Shown: positions 1 through 7,621 of the stretch, piece after piece
Numbering within the stretch: position 1 is the first letter of the stretch
Layout of the letters: every line of letters starts with the position of its first letter
Assembly (NCBI GenBank): GCA_934757945.1
Contig: CAKVLT010000031.1
Coordinates: 1-19,566 of the forward strand
From: an uncultured Bulleidia sp.
GTDB lineage: Bacteria; Bacillota_I; Bacilli_A; Erysipelotrichales; Erysipelotrichaceae
Length of the DNA: 19,566 nt
Direction: 5' to 3'
Program-made: the position numbers and the translations under genes
Notes under the pieces: generated by a model
Told to the model about the DNA's origin: nothing
The model's input: only the letters and a program-made list of their open reading frames with translations
Database searches by the model: none

Positions 1-2152
1 TTCCAGAAATTTCTTCATAAAGTCTTTTTTCATCCTCCATTAAGGTGCATTCACTGCCGCTGATCAATGCATAACTTCCATAGCAATATGCGTTATGATC
101 TTCATAGAGAAGCGGATCTTCTATCTGTGTTATACCATGGTTATAGTGTACTCTATATTTGAGATTTTGTTCATCGATAAATGACGAAATGTGCGGTTCA
201 CAGAAGGTATCTTTGATGTACATAACAGGCCTGTGTCCGTAGACATATTTATAAGTCTTAGGAACAAATCCATATCTTTTCTTAAAGGATTGAAGAGCAG
301 ACTGTATCTGTTCATTGGAACATTCTGTGGAAAAGAATACCCCCTCCATTCCCTCAAGAGAGAGCACATACGCTACAGCATAACTGTTAGCAATATTCAA
401 TGTACTTCCTGCAATGCACCGTGACATTGTATTGTTAAGATCACCAATCTGAGACACAATACAGTCATTCAAAGTACCAGTTTTATTCTGTGTTTCATTG
501 ATGACAGGAGTAAATAACATAGATGTCCAATGTCCGTCATGAGTATGCAGGTCATAAAGATCCTGCACTATGCACTTAGGTAAATCTAATGATGCAGGCT
601 GTAAAGTAAAGGTATATGGCTGTTTGCCAAGACGTGCATGTCTTACAGCTTTCACTGCCATATACTGCTCAAAAGCAAGTCTTCTGGTCTCGTTGATCAT
701 TTTCACAGGCGCAAACACATTATCCAGCTTACCTTGTACATCTGTAACATAATACGGATAATCATTTGTCTTGGATAAAAGTCTCTCCATGGTTTCTGCA
801 GTTAATGGTGCATTTTTTGCTGCCTGTAAAATATCTTCAGAACAGGAAGTGACACGAATACCTTCTTCATCGCAAACAGTTACAAACAGATTATGATTTA
901 CTTCAGCTTCATAGGTAACAGATACTGGCAATCGTTTCATATCCTCCTGAAGATGTTTTTCTATAGTACGAATCAAAACAGCATCGCTTGTCTTCTGAAG
1001 ACTTTGACCTTTTTTAGGTACAGGTTTACTTTTACATTGTAAGGTCACCACATCGTTAGCATAGGCTTCATTGACAAGTTTTCCGTTTTTGAGAATCTTT
1101 ACAGCAGTTAATCCGGTATCGTAAGGTTCATTAAGGATTCGTAAACCATCATGCTGATGCAATGTTTTACTTAAACGTACCTGAACCTCGTCATGACCAA
1201 AGGATAGAACCTTCCCGATTTCTACTCCCATGTGATTAGGTCTGTAGTGAGACATTCTTTGACTACAGTCATTATGAAACAGATGTCCTTTTGAAAAACC
1301 TCTGTTAAACATCAGTAATAATTCCTGCTGTCTTTCAGGAGTCAGAACAAACTTTTCATTCCTGTAATATGCATCTACAGCTTCTCTGAAAGTTTTTGTA
1401 ATCAGCCATACATATTCAGGGCGTTTCATCCTTCCTTCAATCTTTAATGAAGATACTCCTGCTTCAATAAGGGCAGGAACATTCTCTATCACATTCAAAT
1501 CTTTAGGGGATAAAAGGAATTTTCCATCCTGAAAGGAAGTACCATCTTTCTGGTAATAGCGTAATCTGCAACACTGTGCACACATCCCTCTGTTAGCACT
1601 TCTGTTTTTCAAACTGGCACTCATAAGGCACTGGCCACTGTAGGAAATACAAATGGCACCATACACAAAAACTTCTATTTCCATACCTGTTTTACAGGCT
1701 TCCTGAATAACTTCAATTGGTGTTTCTCTTGCAAGAACAACTCTTGAAGCTCCCATTTTCTGCATAAATCTGACACCATTCATGTTGTGAATATGCATCT
1801 GGGTGGAACAATGTACTTCCAGATCTGGATAACAGGTTCTGACATAATGAAATAACCCCAAATCTTGAATTAATAACGCATCCACATCATGAGTATACAA
1901 AAAATCCACTGTCTGTTTTGCATTTTCAATTTCCTGTTCATACATCATTGTATTCATTGTCACATACACTTTTACATTACGGATATGACAATATTTTATT
2001 GCTTCTGTAAACTCTTCCTGAGTAAAGTTTCCTGCAAAAGCACGTGCTGAAAATACTGTCAGACCAAGATAGACCGCATCGGCCCCTGCCTGTACTGCAG
2101 CTATCAATGATTCCATATTTCCTGCTGGTGCTAAGACTTCTATTTTACGCAT
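1..2152 (-). CDS. Peptidase U32 family protein (likely RNA hydroxylase), 3' end outside window
   Basis: The frame is open from ATG 2152 to the left edge (717 codons, no stop), so the C-terminus is missing. The N-terminus reads MRKIEVLAPAGNMESL, the usual start of this family. Residues 160-178 (EVFVYGAICISYSGQCLMS) match the U32 signature E-x-F-x2-G-[SA]-[LIVM]-C-x4-G-x-C-x-[LIVM]-S exactly. C168, C175, C191, C194 and C195 fit the cysteine cluster that holds an Fe-S centre in characterised members. From established knowledge, E. coli RlhA hydroxylates 23S rRNA C2501 and TrhP-type proteins hydroxylate tRNA U34. The long form with an extra C-terminal half (over 700 aa) is more RlhA-like, but which RNA it modifies cannot be told here. 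The segment that often reads K-D-L-C reads KDLN at 217-220. The start has GGAG seven bases upstream and overlaps the end of the glycosylase gene by 8 bases. Last gene of the minus-strand train. Confidence 0.9.
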   Translation of the reverse strand, partial: MRKIEVLAPAGNMESLIAAVQAGADAVYLGLTVFSARAFAGNFTQEEFTEAIKYCHIRNVKVYVTMNTMMYEQEIENAKQTVDFLYTHDVDALLIQDLGLFHYVRTCYPDLEVHCSTQMHIHNMNGVRFMQKMGASRVVLARETPIEVIQEACKTGMEIEVFVYGAICISYSGQCLMSASLKNRSANRGMCAQCCRLRYYQKDGTSFQDGKFLLSPKDLNVIENVPALIEAGVSSLKIEGRMKRPEYVWLITKTFREAVDAYYRNEKFVLTPERQQELLLMFNRGFSKGHLFHNDCSQRMSHYRPNHMGVEIGKVLSFGHDEVQVRLSKTLHQHDGLRILNEPYDTGLTAVKILKNGKLVNEAYANDVVTLQCKSKPVPKKGQSLQKTSDAVLIRTIEKHLQEDMKRLPVSVTYEAEVNHNLFVTVCDEEGIRVTSCSEDILQAAKNAPLTAETMERLLSKTNDYPYYVTDVQGKLDNVFAPVKMINETRRLAFEQYMAVKAVRHARLGKQPYTFTLQPASLDLPKCIVQDLYDLHTHDGHWTSMLFTPVINETQNKTGTLNDCIVSQIGDLNNTMSRCIAGSTLNIANSYAVAYVLSLEGMEGVFFSTECSNEQIQSALQSFKKRYGFVPKTYKYVYGHRPVMYIKDTFCEPHISSFIDEQNLKYRVHYNHGITQIEDPLLYEDHNAYCYGSYALISGSECTLMEDEKRLYEEISG

Positions 2153-2621
2153 TGGTTTTCTCCTTTATGATGGCATACTTTTCACATAAAGTATCCAGCT
2201 TCATTCGTGCATTGGCACTGCTTGTACTTGGTAAACCAATATGTTCTATTGGTAAATGTATATACGTGTCATATAGTTTTGTTGCTTTGGTTCCTGTAGT
2301 AAAAACAGTAGTAATCTTGGTCTTTTCAATCAGGTCTTCTATCGGATTCACATGTACATCCTGAATACTTGCATCAGAGCTTCCCTGTATCGTACAGGAT
2401 TGTATGACATCCCACAAAGCAATATGATGCTGTAAACAAAACTGTTGTTTATCCTCGATTGTTTCCTGATATACCTGTTCAAGAACTTTCCAGAATCTGT
2501 TTTGAGGATTGGCATAGTAAAAACTTTTCTTTCGAGATATCACAGAAGGAAAAGAACCTAAAATCAGCACTTTACAATCCCCATCATAAACAGCAGGAAA
2601 TGGATGAATAACTGTATTCAT
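2145..2621 (-). CDS. DNA-deoxyinosine glycosylase (UDG superfamily, family 6-like)
   Basis: A 158-residue protein of the uracil-DNA glycosylase superfamily, closest in motif pattern to hypoxanthine-DNA glycosylases (family 6). Motif 1 is the ILGSFPSVIS segment followed by YYANPQNRFW, which carries the active-site loop. Motif 2 is GLPSTSSANAR near the C-terminus. Expected role: excise deaminated bases (hypoxanthine, perhaps uracil) to start base excision repair in the cytoplasm. Start choice: ATG 2621 has GGAG nine bases upstream, whereas the in-frame ATG at 2636 has no recognisable SD, so the shorter form (MNTVIHPFP) is preferred. With this start the gap to the holA stop is 4 bases. The 3' end overlaps the U32 gene start, consistent with coupled translation. 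Function is by family, and substrate preference is inferred. Confidence 0.82.
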   Translation of the reverse strand: MNTVIHPFPAVYDGDCKVLILGSFPSVISRKKSFYYANPQNRFWKVLEQVYQETIEDKQQFCLQHHIALWDVIQSCTIQGSSDASIQDVHVNPIEDLIEKTKITTVFTTGTKATKLYDTYIHLPIEHIGLPSTSSANARMKLDTLCEKYAIIKEKTNA

Positions 2622-2625
2622 AGTC

Positions 2626-3627
2626 TTATGCTCCATACTTTAACAGAAAATATTCCAGTTGTGCATAAGGATCATATTTACCACTTTTTATACCCTGATC
2701 AATATCTGCGAGTTCTACCAACATCTTTAACAAAGATTTACTCGAACGTTCACGCATGGATTTCAAATTCATATTCACTGCTGTTTCCTTCATGCGTAAC
2801 CTTGTTGCAATCTGGCCGTTGGAATACCCTCTGTCATATAAAAGTGCAATATTATACGCCTTACGTATCTGAGATGTCAGCAAAGGAAACAGCTCATTCA
2901 CCGTTTTGCCTTTAGCAAGCAAAACTTCTTTCTGCTGTATACTTTCTGCAAGATTTCCTGCAATTAGAGCATTCCCTAATTTCCAGATATCCAGATTGGT
3001 ATCTTCCGGAATCAATTGCTGTATAAGAGAAACATCATATGTTGTTTCACCATACAATTTCATCTTTTCAATTGCATGATGCAACTGAAATTCATCCGTA
3101 CCTATTCTCTGATCAAATTCCTGTCTTGCCCTGGCATCCAGAATAAAATGATTCTTTTTCAGCAGTTCATCAATATGTTTTGGAAATTCCCAGTATTTAA
3201 TTTCAGCACACACATATTTCTGTACATGATAGTTGTCTAATAGTTTGGCTTCTTTTTTCCTTGTGTCCAGATCATTCCCTTCCAGATAGAAAATCAGGGC
3301 AGTACTTTCATTAGGTTGCTGAAAATACTGTTCCAGTACAGAAAGAAGATGTTCTTTTGCAGTATCCTTTTTCTTTTTACCTGTTTCTTTAGAGGAATCA
3401 GAAGCTTTAAGAAAATATGGATTTTTTACAATCACTGCTTTAGGTTCATTATCAAAAAGAGAAAACATATTACACTCAATCATGACACTGTCAATGTTAA
3501 AGTCTTTGCCATTAGATGCATCAAAATACACGACTTTATCTGAAGGAATTTTATTTTCCTTTAAGACTCTTTGTAAAGTCTCTTTTTCTCTGTATTCATT
3601 TTTACCAGATATACACACTATACTCAT
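2626..3627 (-). CDS. holA: DNA polymerase III delta subunit
   Basis: The clamp-loader delta subunit opens the beta sliding clamp during replication. The 333-residue product has the usual length. The N-terminus (MSIVCISGKNEYREKETLQ) is the family's degenerate nucleotide-binding start, where delta has lost a working P-loop. A Lys-rich insert (KETGKKKK) lies near residue 85. The C-terminal helical collar domain includes ELFPLLTSQIRKAYNIALLYDRG and the basic helix region LRMKETAVNMNLKSMRERSS. ATG 3627 fits the family N-terminus; the 21-codon in-frame extension to 3690 only overlaps comEC. This start has no SD. It lies 2 bases after the comEC stop and 9 bases after a TGGTATAAT box, so translation is either leaderless or coupled to comEC. 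The position after comEC is the standard Bacillota order, but rpsT, often adjacent, is not here. Confidence 0.92.
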   Translation of the reverse strand: MSIVCISGKNEYREKETLQRVLKENKIPSDKVVYFDASNGKDFNIDSVMIECNMFSLFDNEPKAVIVKNPYFLKASDSSKETGKKKKDTAKEHLLSVLEQYFQQPNESTALIFYLEGNDLDTRKKEAKLLDNYHVQKYVCAEIKYWEFPKHIDELLKKNHFILDARARQEFDQRIGTDEFQLHHAIEKMKLYGETTYDVSLIQQLIPEDTNLDIWKLGNALIAGNLAESIQQKEVLLAKGKTVNELFPLLTSQIRKAYNIALLYDRGYSNGQIATRLRMKETAVNMNLKSMRERSSKSLLKMLVELADIDQGIKSGKYDPYAQLEYFLLKYGA

Positions 3628-3629
3628 AC

Positions 3630-5543
3630 TTAGTGTATTATACCAATCTTTCCATTTGATGTAACAATTAGATTTATGGGACCAATACAAACAATGCGTA
3701 TATCTCCTTCCACTGCTGTGTTCATATATGCAAGATGATGCTTTAATACTCTTTGTATAGTGGCTGTGGAAGGATGATTATACCTGTTATGTAATCCAGA
3801 CGAAAAGATAATACAGGAGGGGTGTACGCCATCAAGCAAATCATCACTTGTTCCTGTATCACTTCCGTGATGTGACCCATGAAGAACATCCACCTCAATC
3901 TTTCCGTAAGTATTCAGAATTTTTTTTTCAATACTGCTATCAGCATCCCCCATCATCAGATAGCGGATACCATTCATCTGAAAATAATTAACGATAGAAC
4001 TGTTATTGTCATTGTCACTTTCAACATCATTCAGATCATATAAAGTAAGCTGTCCCACATCATAACAAGATATATGTCTTTCAATCACCTTTTCTACCTC
4101 AAAATCTTTTAATAAAGCATCCACATTCCCGCAATGATCTTCATCACCATGAGTAATGATAAGTGCACCCAGTTTTGTAATGCCTTGTGCCTGTAAATAT
4201 CCTTTTAAAGATCTGTAGGCATTCGGCTTACCGGTATCAATCAAAATTGAACTTTGATGAAATGCCGTCGTAATCAATGTCGAATCTCCCTGTCCTACAT
4301 TGATAAATGTAACACCCGCAAAAGGATGAAATGCACCAGTATACTGAAACAACAATAATAAACATACATATATGTAACTGCAATATCTCTTCTTTCTGAA
4401 GCAAAGACACAAACACAAAAAAGCAAGAAGCCCCTCTCCAAGTACAGAACCATAAATATTCAGTTTCAACAGCATATCTCCTATAGAACAACAGACAGTT
4501 AAAGCATCTAAAAGTATAGGTGTGTTGATAAATACATATCCCAGTGCTATCCAGTACATCATACCAGTCATGCCTTTAACAAAAGAATACAACAGTGAAA
4601 AAAGTGGATTCATACTATGAAACAATACAGACTGCAACAGTAACCCGCAGAATACAGACCATGTTCTTTTATGATTGCTTACAAAGCAGGAACATATGCG
4701 AAATGCCATGGGAAATAGAAAAGAAGGCTGCAGATAGCTATGAGGAAATAGTAAAAGTAAGCAGACACAGGCAATACCGATTTTCTGATCATATTCAACA
4801 GAACAAAATGACAATACCCTGAACAGAATATACTGTACGATTGTCAAAGGGAAATGATAAACAACTCCAAGAATTACTGCCAGTACCAGCAAAATATTTC
4901 TGCACAGCTTCTCCGTGAAAAAATACTGCAGAATAAAACTTAAAAAATACAGTCCTGAAGTCAGGTGAAACCCATATGTGAATAAGAAATTTTCAAAAGT
5001 ATCTTCTGAAATACCTGTCAATACTTTTAATACCATGGAATCTATACATCTTTTCTGTAAAAGTGCCCTTATAGAATGTCCTTCTTTCACCATAGTATAA
5101 GAAGAGTAAGCATAATAAATATGTTTTGCGTGACATTGACGCACAAAATCATAACCATAAAAAGAAGGACTGCTGTCAAGAAGAACAGGATCTCCATGCA
5201 CAAGAATGGTACTGTCAAAAGGCAGGATTTCTTTAGTATACACAATTGCCTTATATCTTCCCTGTTGTACTTCTGCATAAGAAGCATGTACACCCCTTAC
5301 CTTCACTTCATACATATCAGGAAGGTTGCTGAGATAATAAGAGAAGGAAGACACTAACACAAATACAAGAAAAAAAGGAATACATATATATTTCTTTCGA
5401 GTTACACAAAGACTGATGCATAAAAAAATGGTAATCAGGAAAAACGAATCTTCAAATATCTTAAACAAAAAACACAATATTGCAAAAAAGAAGCTATCTT
5501 CCAGTAAAGATTTACAAAGTAATATGTTCTTTAATCTTGTCAT
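3630..5543 (-). CDS. comEC: ComEC/Rec2 competence DNA-translocation channel
   Basis: Polytopic membrane protein that carries single-stranded DNA across the membrane during transformation. It has 637 residues, shorter than typical ComEC (about 750). In order: two N-terminal hydrophobic segments; an OB-like soluble region (from about residue 75, containing VKVRGVHASYAEVQQGRYK); the hydrophobic competence domain (about 190-410); then a metallo-beta-lactamase-like domain from VTFINVGQGDSTLI. That domain keeps the metal ligand motif THGDEDHCGN, the MMGDAD strand and LHGSHHGS, so the nuclease-like domain looks intact. The start ATG at 5543 overlaps the comEA 3' end by 32 bases and has a modest AGG six bases upstream. 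The comEB (dCMP deaminase-like) gene that often separates comEA and comEC is absent. A working competence system also needs comG and comF genes, which are not in this window. Confidence 0.9.
   Translation of the reverse strand: MTRLKNILLCKSLLEDSFFFAILCFLFKIFEDSFFLITIFLCISLCVTRKKYICIPFFLVFVLVSSFSYYLSNLPDMYEVKVRGVHASYAEVQQGRYKAIVYTKEILPFDSTILVHGDPVLLDSSPSFYGYDFVRQCHAKHIYYAYSSYTMVKEGHSIRALLQKRCIDSMVLKVLTGISEDTFENFLFTYGFHLTSGLYFLSFILQYFFTEKLCRNILLVLAVILGVVYHFPLTIVQYILFRVLSFCSVEYDQKIGIACVCLLLLFPHSYLQPSFLFPMAFRICSCFVSNHKRTWSVFCGLLLQSVLFHSMNPLFSLLYSFVKGMTGMMYWIALGYVFINTPILLDALTVCCSIGDMLLKLNIYGSVLGEGLLAFLCLCLCFRKKRYCSYIYVCLLLLFQYTGAFHPFAGVTFINVGQGDSTLITTAFHQSSILIDTGKPNAYRSLKGYLQAQGITKLGALIITHGDEDHCGNVDALLKDFEVEKVIERHISCYDVGQLTLYDLNDVESDNDNNSSIVNYFQMNGIRYLMMGDADSSIEKKILNTYGKIEVDVLHGSHHGSDTGTSDDLLDGVHPSCIIFSSGLHNRYNHPSTATIQRVLKHHLAYMNTAVEGDIRIVCIGPINLIVTSNGKIGIIH
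3637..3665 (-). promoter_or_regulatory. Extended -10 promoter for holA
   Basis: TGGTATAAT (3637-3645) is a perfect TGn-TATAAT element. A GTTACA -35-like hexamer (3660-3665, 4 of 6 to consensus) lies exactly 17 bases upstream. It sits inside the last codons of comEC. The expected +1 is near 3630, only about 3 bases before the holA ATG. Confidence 0.55.
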
Positions 5544-5988
5544 ACTTTGCCTGTCCTATGCCTTTTACATTCATAAGATCTTCTAAAGTCTGGAAAAAAC
5601 CATTTGTATTTCTATATTCAATAATTTTTTCTGCAATACCCGGTCCAATACCAGGAAGTGCCTGTAATTGGTCTGTTGAAGCCGTATTAATGGATACTTT
5701 TTCTATTTCATTTTCTTGTTGCAGTTTGGGAATAACCAGAACATCCTGATCATGCAAAATCTGATTAGGATTCAGGCAGGAAGTGTCAGCTTCTTCACTT
5801 AAATTGATTTTATCCAGTGCCATCTGTACAGTAGCATACATGGGTAATGACAGGTCTTCTTGTTTCCTCACCTCTCCCTGTACATGTACTACAATAGTTT
5901 CCTTAGAGATGTCTTTTATAACAAGAGGTGACAGATCCACCATAAAAGCACAGCCAAAAAACAAAAAAAAGATAAACAGAGATTTCAT
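5512..5988 (-). CDS. comEA: ComEA, competence DNA receptor
   Basis: Membrane-anchored double-stranded DNA receptor that hands DNA to ComEC. It has 158 residues. The N-terminus (MKSLFIFFLFFGCAF) is a single hydrophobic anchor or uncleaved signal. An SLBB-like domain follows (about 30-90: VVHVQGEVRK through DVLVIPK). The C-terminal helix-hairpin-helix pair (about 98-158) carries SINTASTDQLQALPGIGPG and VKGIGQAKYDKI, the DNA-binding hairpins. The start at ATG 5988 has GGAGGG seven bases upstream. It follows greA after a 35-base gap without an obvious terminator and overlaps comEC. Confidence 0.92.
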   Translation of the reverse strand: MKSLFIFFLFFGCAFMVDLSPLVIKDISKETIVVHVQGEVRKQEDLSLPMYATVQMALDKINLSEEADTSCLNPNQILHDQDVLVIPKLQQENEIEKVSINTASTDQLQALPGIGPGIAEKIIEYRNTNGFFQTLEDLMNVKGIGQAKYDKIKEHITL

Positions 5989-6023
5989 ACGATACCCTCC
6001 ATTTATCTAATACACATTTTTTG

Positions 6024-6497
6024 TTATTTTGTTTTAACAATTGTTACAGAATAAGGAATTTTTGCGTCAACATCTACAACATCCCCTACTTTGTGTCCCA
6101 TAATACTCTTGGCAAGAAGAGAATCCAGTGAAAGTTTACCATTTAAGGGATCAGCTTCATCACTACCGCATAAAGCATATGTCATTTCCTCACCAGTATC
6201 AGAGAATTTCAGAACTACTGTAGAACCATTATAAACTGTCTTTGTTCTACCGGAAACCTTCTTAATGATTTCGTAGTTACCCGGCTGGATTTTATATTCC
6301 AGCTCCTGGATTTCCTGTTCGATCTGAGTCTGTTTTTCTCTTGCTGCATCGTAGTCAGCGTTTTCGGACAAGTCACCAAGGGAACGAGCTTCAGCAAGTT
6401 CTTCTTTATTTTTTTCACGTTCAACGTGAACTAAGTAATCATATCTTTCCTGTAATTTTTTCAGACCTTCTTCAGTAAGTTGAATTTTTTCTTCCAT
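6024..6497 (-). CDS. greA: Transcription elongation factor GreA
   Basis: Rescues backtracked RNA polymerase by stimulating cleavage of the 3' end of the transcript through the secondary channel. It has 157 residues, the usual length. The N-terminal coiled coil ends in the tip motif GDLSENADYDAAREKQ, with the acidic residues that position the catalytic Mg2+. The C-terminal FKBP-like domain includes the GSDEADPLNGKLS segment. ATG 6497 is chosen because GGAGG lies five bases upstream; the in-frame TTG at 6509 would place the start inside this SD. The gene has its own extended -10 promoter in the end of udk. Confidence 0.96.
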   Translation of the reverse strand: MEEKIQLTEEGLKKLQERYDYLVHVEREKNKEELAEARSLGDLSENADYDAAREKQTQIEQEIQELEYKIQPGNYEIIKKVSGRTKTVYNGSTVVLKFSDTGEEMTYALCGSDEADPLNGKLSLDSLLAKSIMGHKVGDVVDVDAKIPYSVTIVKTK

Positions 6498-6520
6498 GAT
6501 AGCCTCCAATAATCTTTTGA

Positions 6521-6529
6521 ATTATACCA
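6521..6529 (-). promoter_or_regulatory. Extended -10 promoter for greA
   Basis: TGGTATAAT is present and overlaps the udk stop codon. The -35 position at 17 bases (TAGCAT, 6544-6549) is weak, as expected for an extended -10 promoter. The +1 would fall near 6514, leaving a short leader with the GGAGG site. Confidence 0.6.
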
Positions 6530-7154
6530 TTGAGTGCTGAATGATGCTAGATATTTTTGTGATCAGCAAATCTACAGCAACAGTATTTGAAACGCCTTCC
6601 GGTATGATGATATTTGCATACTTCTTACTTGGCTCTACAAATGATTCATGCATGATACGAACAGTATTTGTATACTGATTGATAACAGATTCAATCGTTC
6701 TTCCTCTTTCATTCACATCTCTTTGCAATCTTCTGATAAAGCGAATATCCGCTTCTGTATCCACAAACACCTTAATATCCAGTAAATCTCTGATTCTTTC
6801 ATCTTCCAGAACAAATAATCCCTCAAGAATCAGAACATCACATGGAAGACATGTTTCATACACATCACTTCTTGTATGCAACACGTAATCATATGTTGGT
6901 TTTTCAATAGATTTGCCCATTTGAAGATCGTGAATATGCTGTATCAGCAAATCGTTATCAAACGCAAACGGATGGTCGTAATTTGTCTTCAGTCTCTCCT
7001 CCATAGGAAGATAAGACTGATCTTTATAATAGTCATCCTGACGAATAATCAAAACGCATTTTTTATCTGCAAATGTTGATTTAATGAATGCAGCAATGGA
7101 AGTCTTGCCTGAAGCACTTCCACCTGCAATGCCAATAATCAATGGTTTCTGCAT
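6522..7154 (-). CDS. udk: Uridine kinase
   Basis: Phosphorylates uridine and cytidine to UMP and CMP in pyrimidine salvage. It has 210 residues, the usual length. The P-loop is GIAGGSASGKTS near residue 8. The substrate region includes DDYYKDQSYLPMEER and the NYDHPFAFD segment. VLILEGLFVLED is the Walker B-like strand and RRLQRDVNERGRT is the family's lid region. It starts 3 bases before the Nudix stop (gap 7157/7154), with a GGAG about 12 bases upstream, rather far, so coupling to the upstream gene is likely. In Bacillus udk and greA are also neighbours. Confidence 0.95.
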   Translation of the reverse strand: MQKPLIIGIAGGSASGKTSIAAFIKSTFADKKCVLIIRQDDYYKDQSYLPMEERLKTNYDHPFAFDNDLLIQHIHDLQMGKSIEKPTYDYVLHTRSDVYETCLPCDVLILEGLFVLEDERIRDLLDIKVFVDTEADIRFIRRLQRDVNERGRTIESVINQYTNTVRIMHESFVEPSKKYANIIIPEGVSNTVAVDLLITKISSIIQHSMV

Positions 7155-7156
7155 AA

Positions 7157-7621
7157 TTAATCTTTACTCCAATCTAACATATTACCCTGTTTTGAATAGT
7201 GTAATGTATAGGTGAATTGAGCTTTTTTGTCTTTTAGTATATCTTTGAGGAATAAAGCATCTCCCTGCCATAATGGCAGAGACAGTACTTTATCTGCAGG
7301 TATCCATTTTAAGGTACCTTCGTTACAATCCACCAGGTCAAAATAAGAAACATCAGAAGTAAACACAGTAATACATTCAGTTTCTTTATCCTCTACACAA
7401 AAATGTATTGTGCCGTTTTCATACAGAGTATCTGCTGTATACCCTGTTTCTTCTTTTATTTCTCTGATAGCACATTGTCTGATACTTTCATGTTCTTCCT
7501 GTTTACCACCGATGCCAATCCATTTACCGTGATTTTCATCATTCTTTTTGATATTGCGATACATCAGAAGAACAGTATCTTCACAAAACAGATAGACACA
7601 ACTGGTATGCTTAATAGCCAT
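7157..7621 (-). CDS. Nudix hydrolase, MutT-like (8-oxo-dGTP diphosphatase type)
   Basis: It has 154 residues. The Nudix box G-x5-E-x7-R-E-x2-E-E-x-G is complete: it begins at the second G of GIGGKQEEHE and ends with REIKEETGY. The C-terminal LPLWQGDALFLKDI region is common in MutT-like proteins annotated as 8-oxo-dGTP diphosphatases that sanitise the nucleotide pool. The exact substrate cannot be told from sequence. The ATG at 7621 lies inside the last codons of mltG (11-base overlap) with no recognisable SD, so translation probably depends on ribosomes finishing mltG. In Bacillus the mltG-udk interval holds trmR and two U32 genes instead. Confidence 0.85.
   Translation of the reverse strand: MAIKHTSCVYLFCEDTVLLMYRNIKKNDENHGKWIGIGGKQEEHESIRQCAIREIKEETGYTADTLYENGTIHFCVEDKETECITVFTSDVSYFDLVDCNEGTLKWIPADKVLSLPLWQGDALFLKDILKDKKAQFTYTLHYSKQGNMLDWSKD

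Noticed and set aside
128..136. TGGTATAAC on the minus strand inside the U32 gene
   Set aside because: It lies within coding sequence with no gene start nearby in the window; probably chance.
2604..2915. 103-codon plus-strand frame over the holA-glycosylase junction
   Set aside because: Antisense to two clear genes, no recognisable product.
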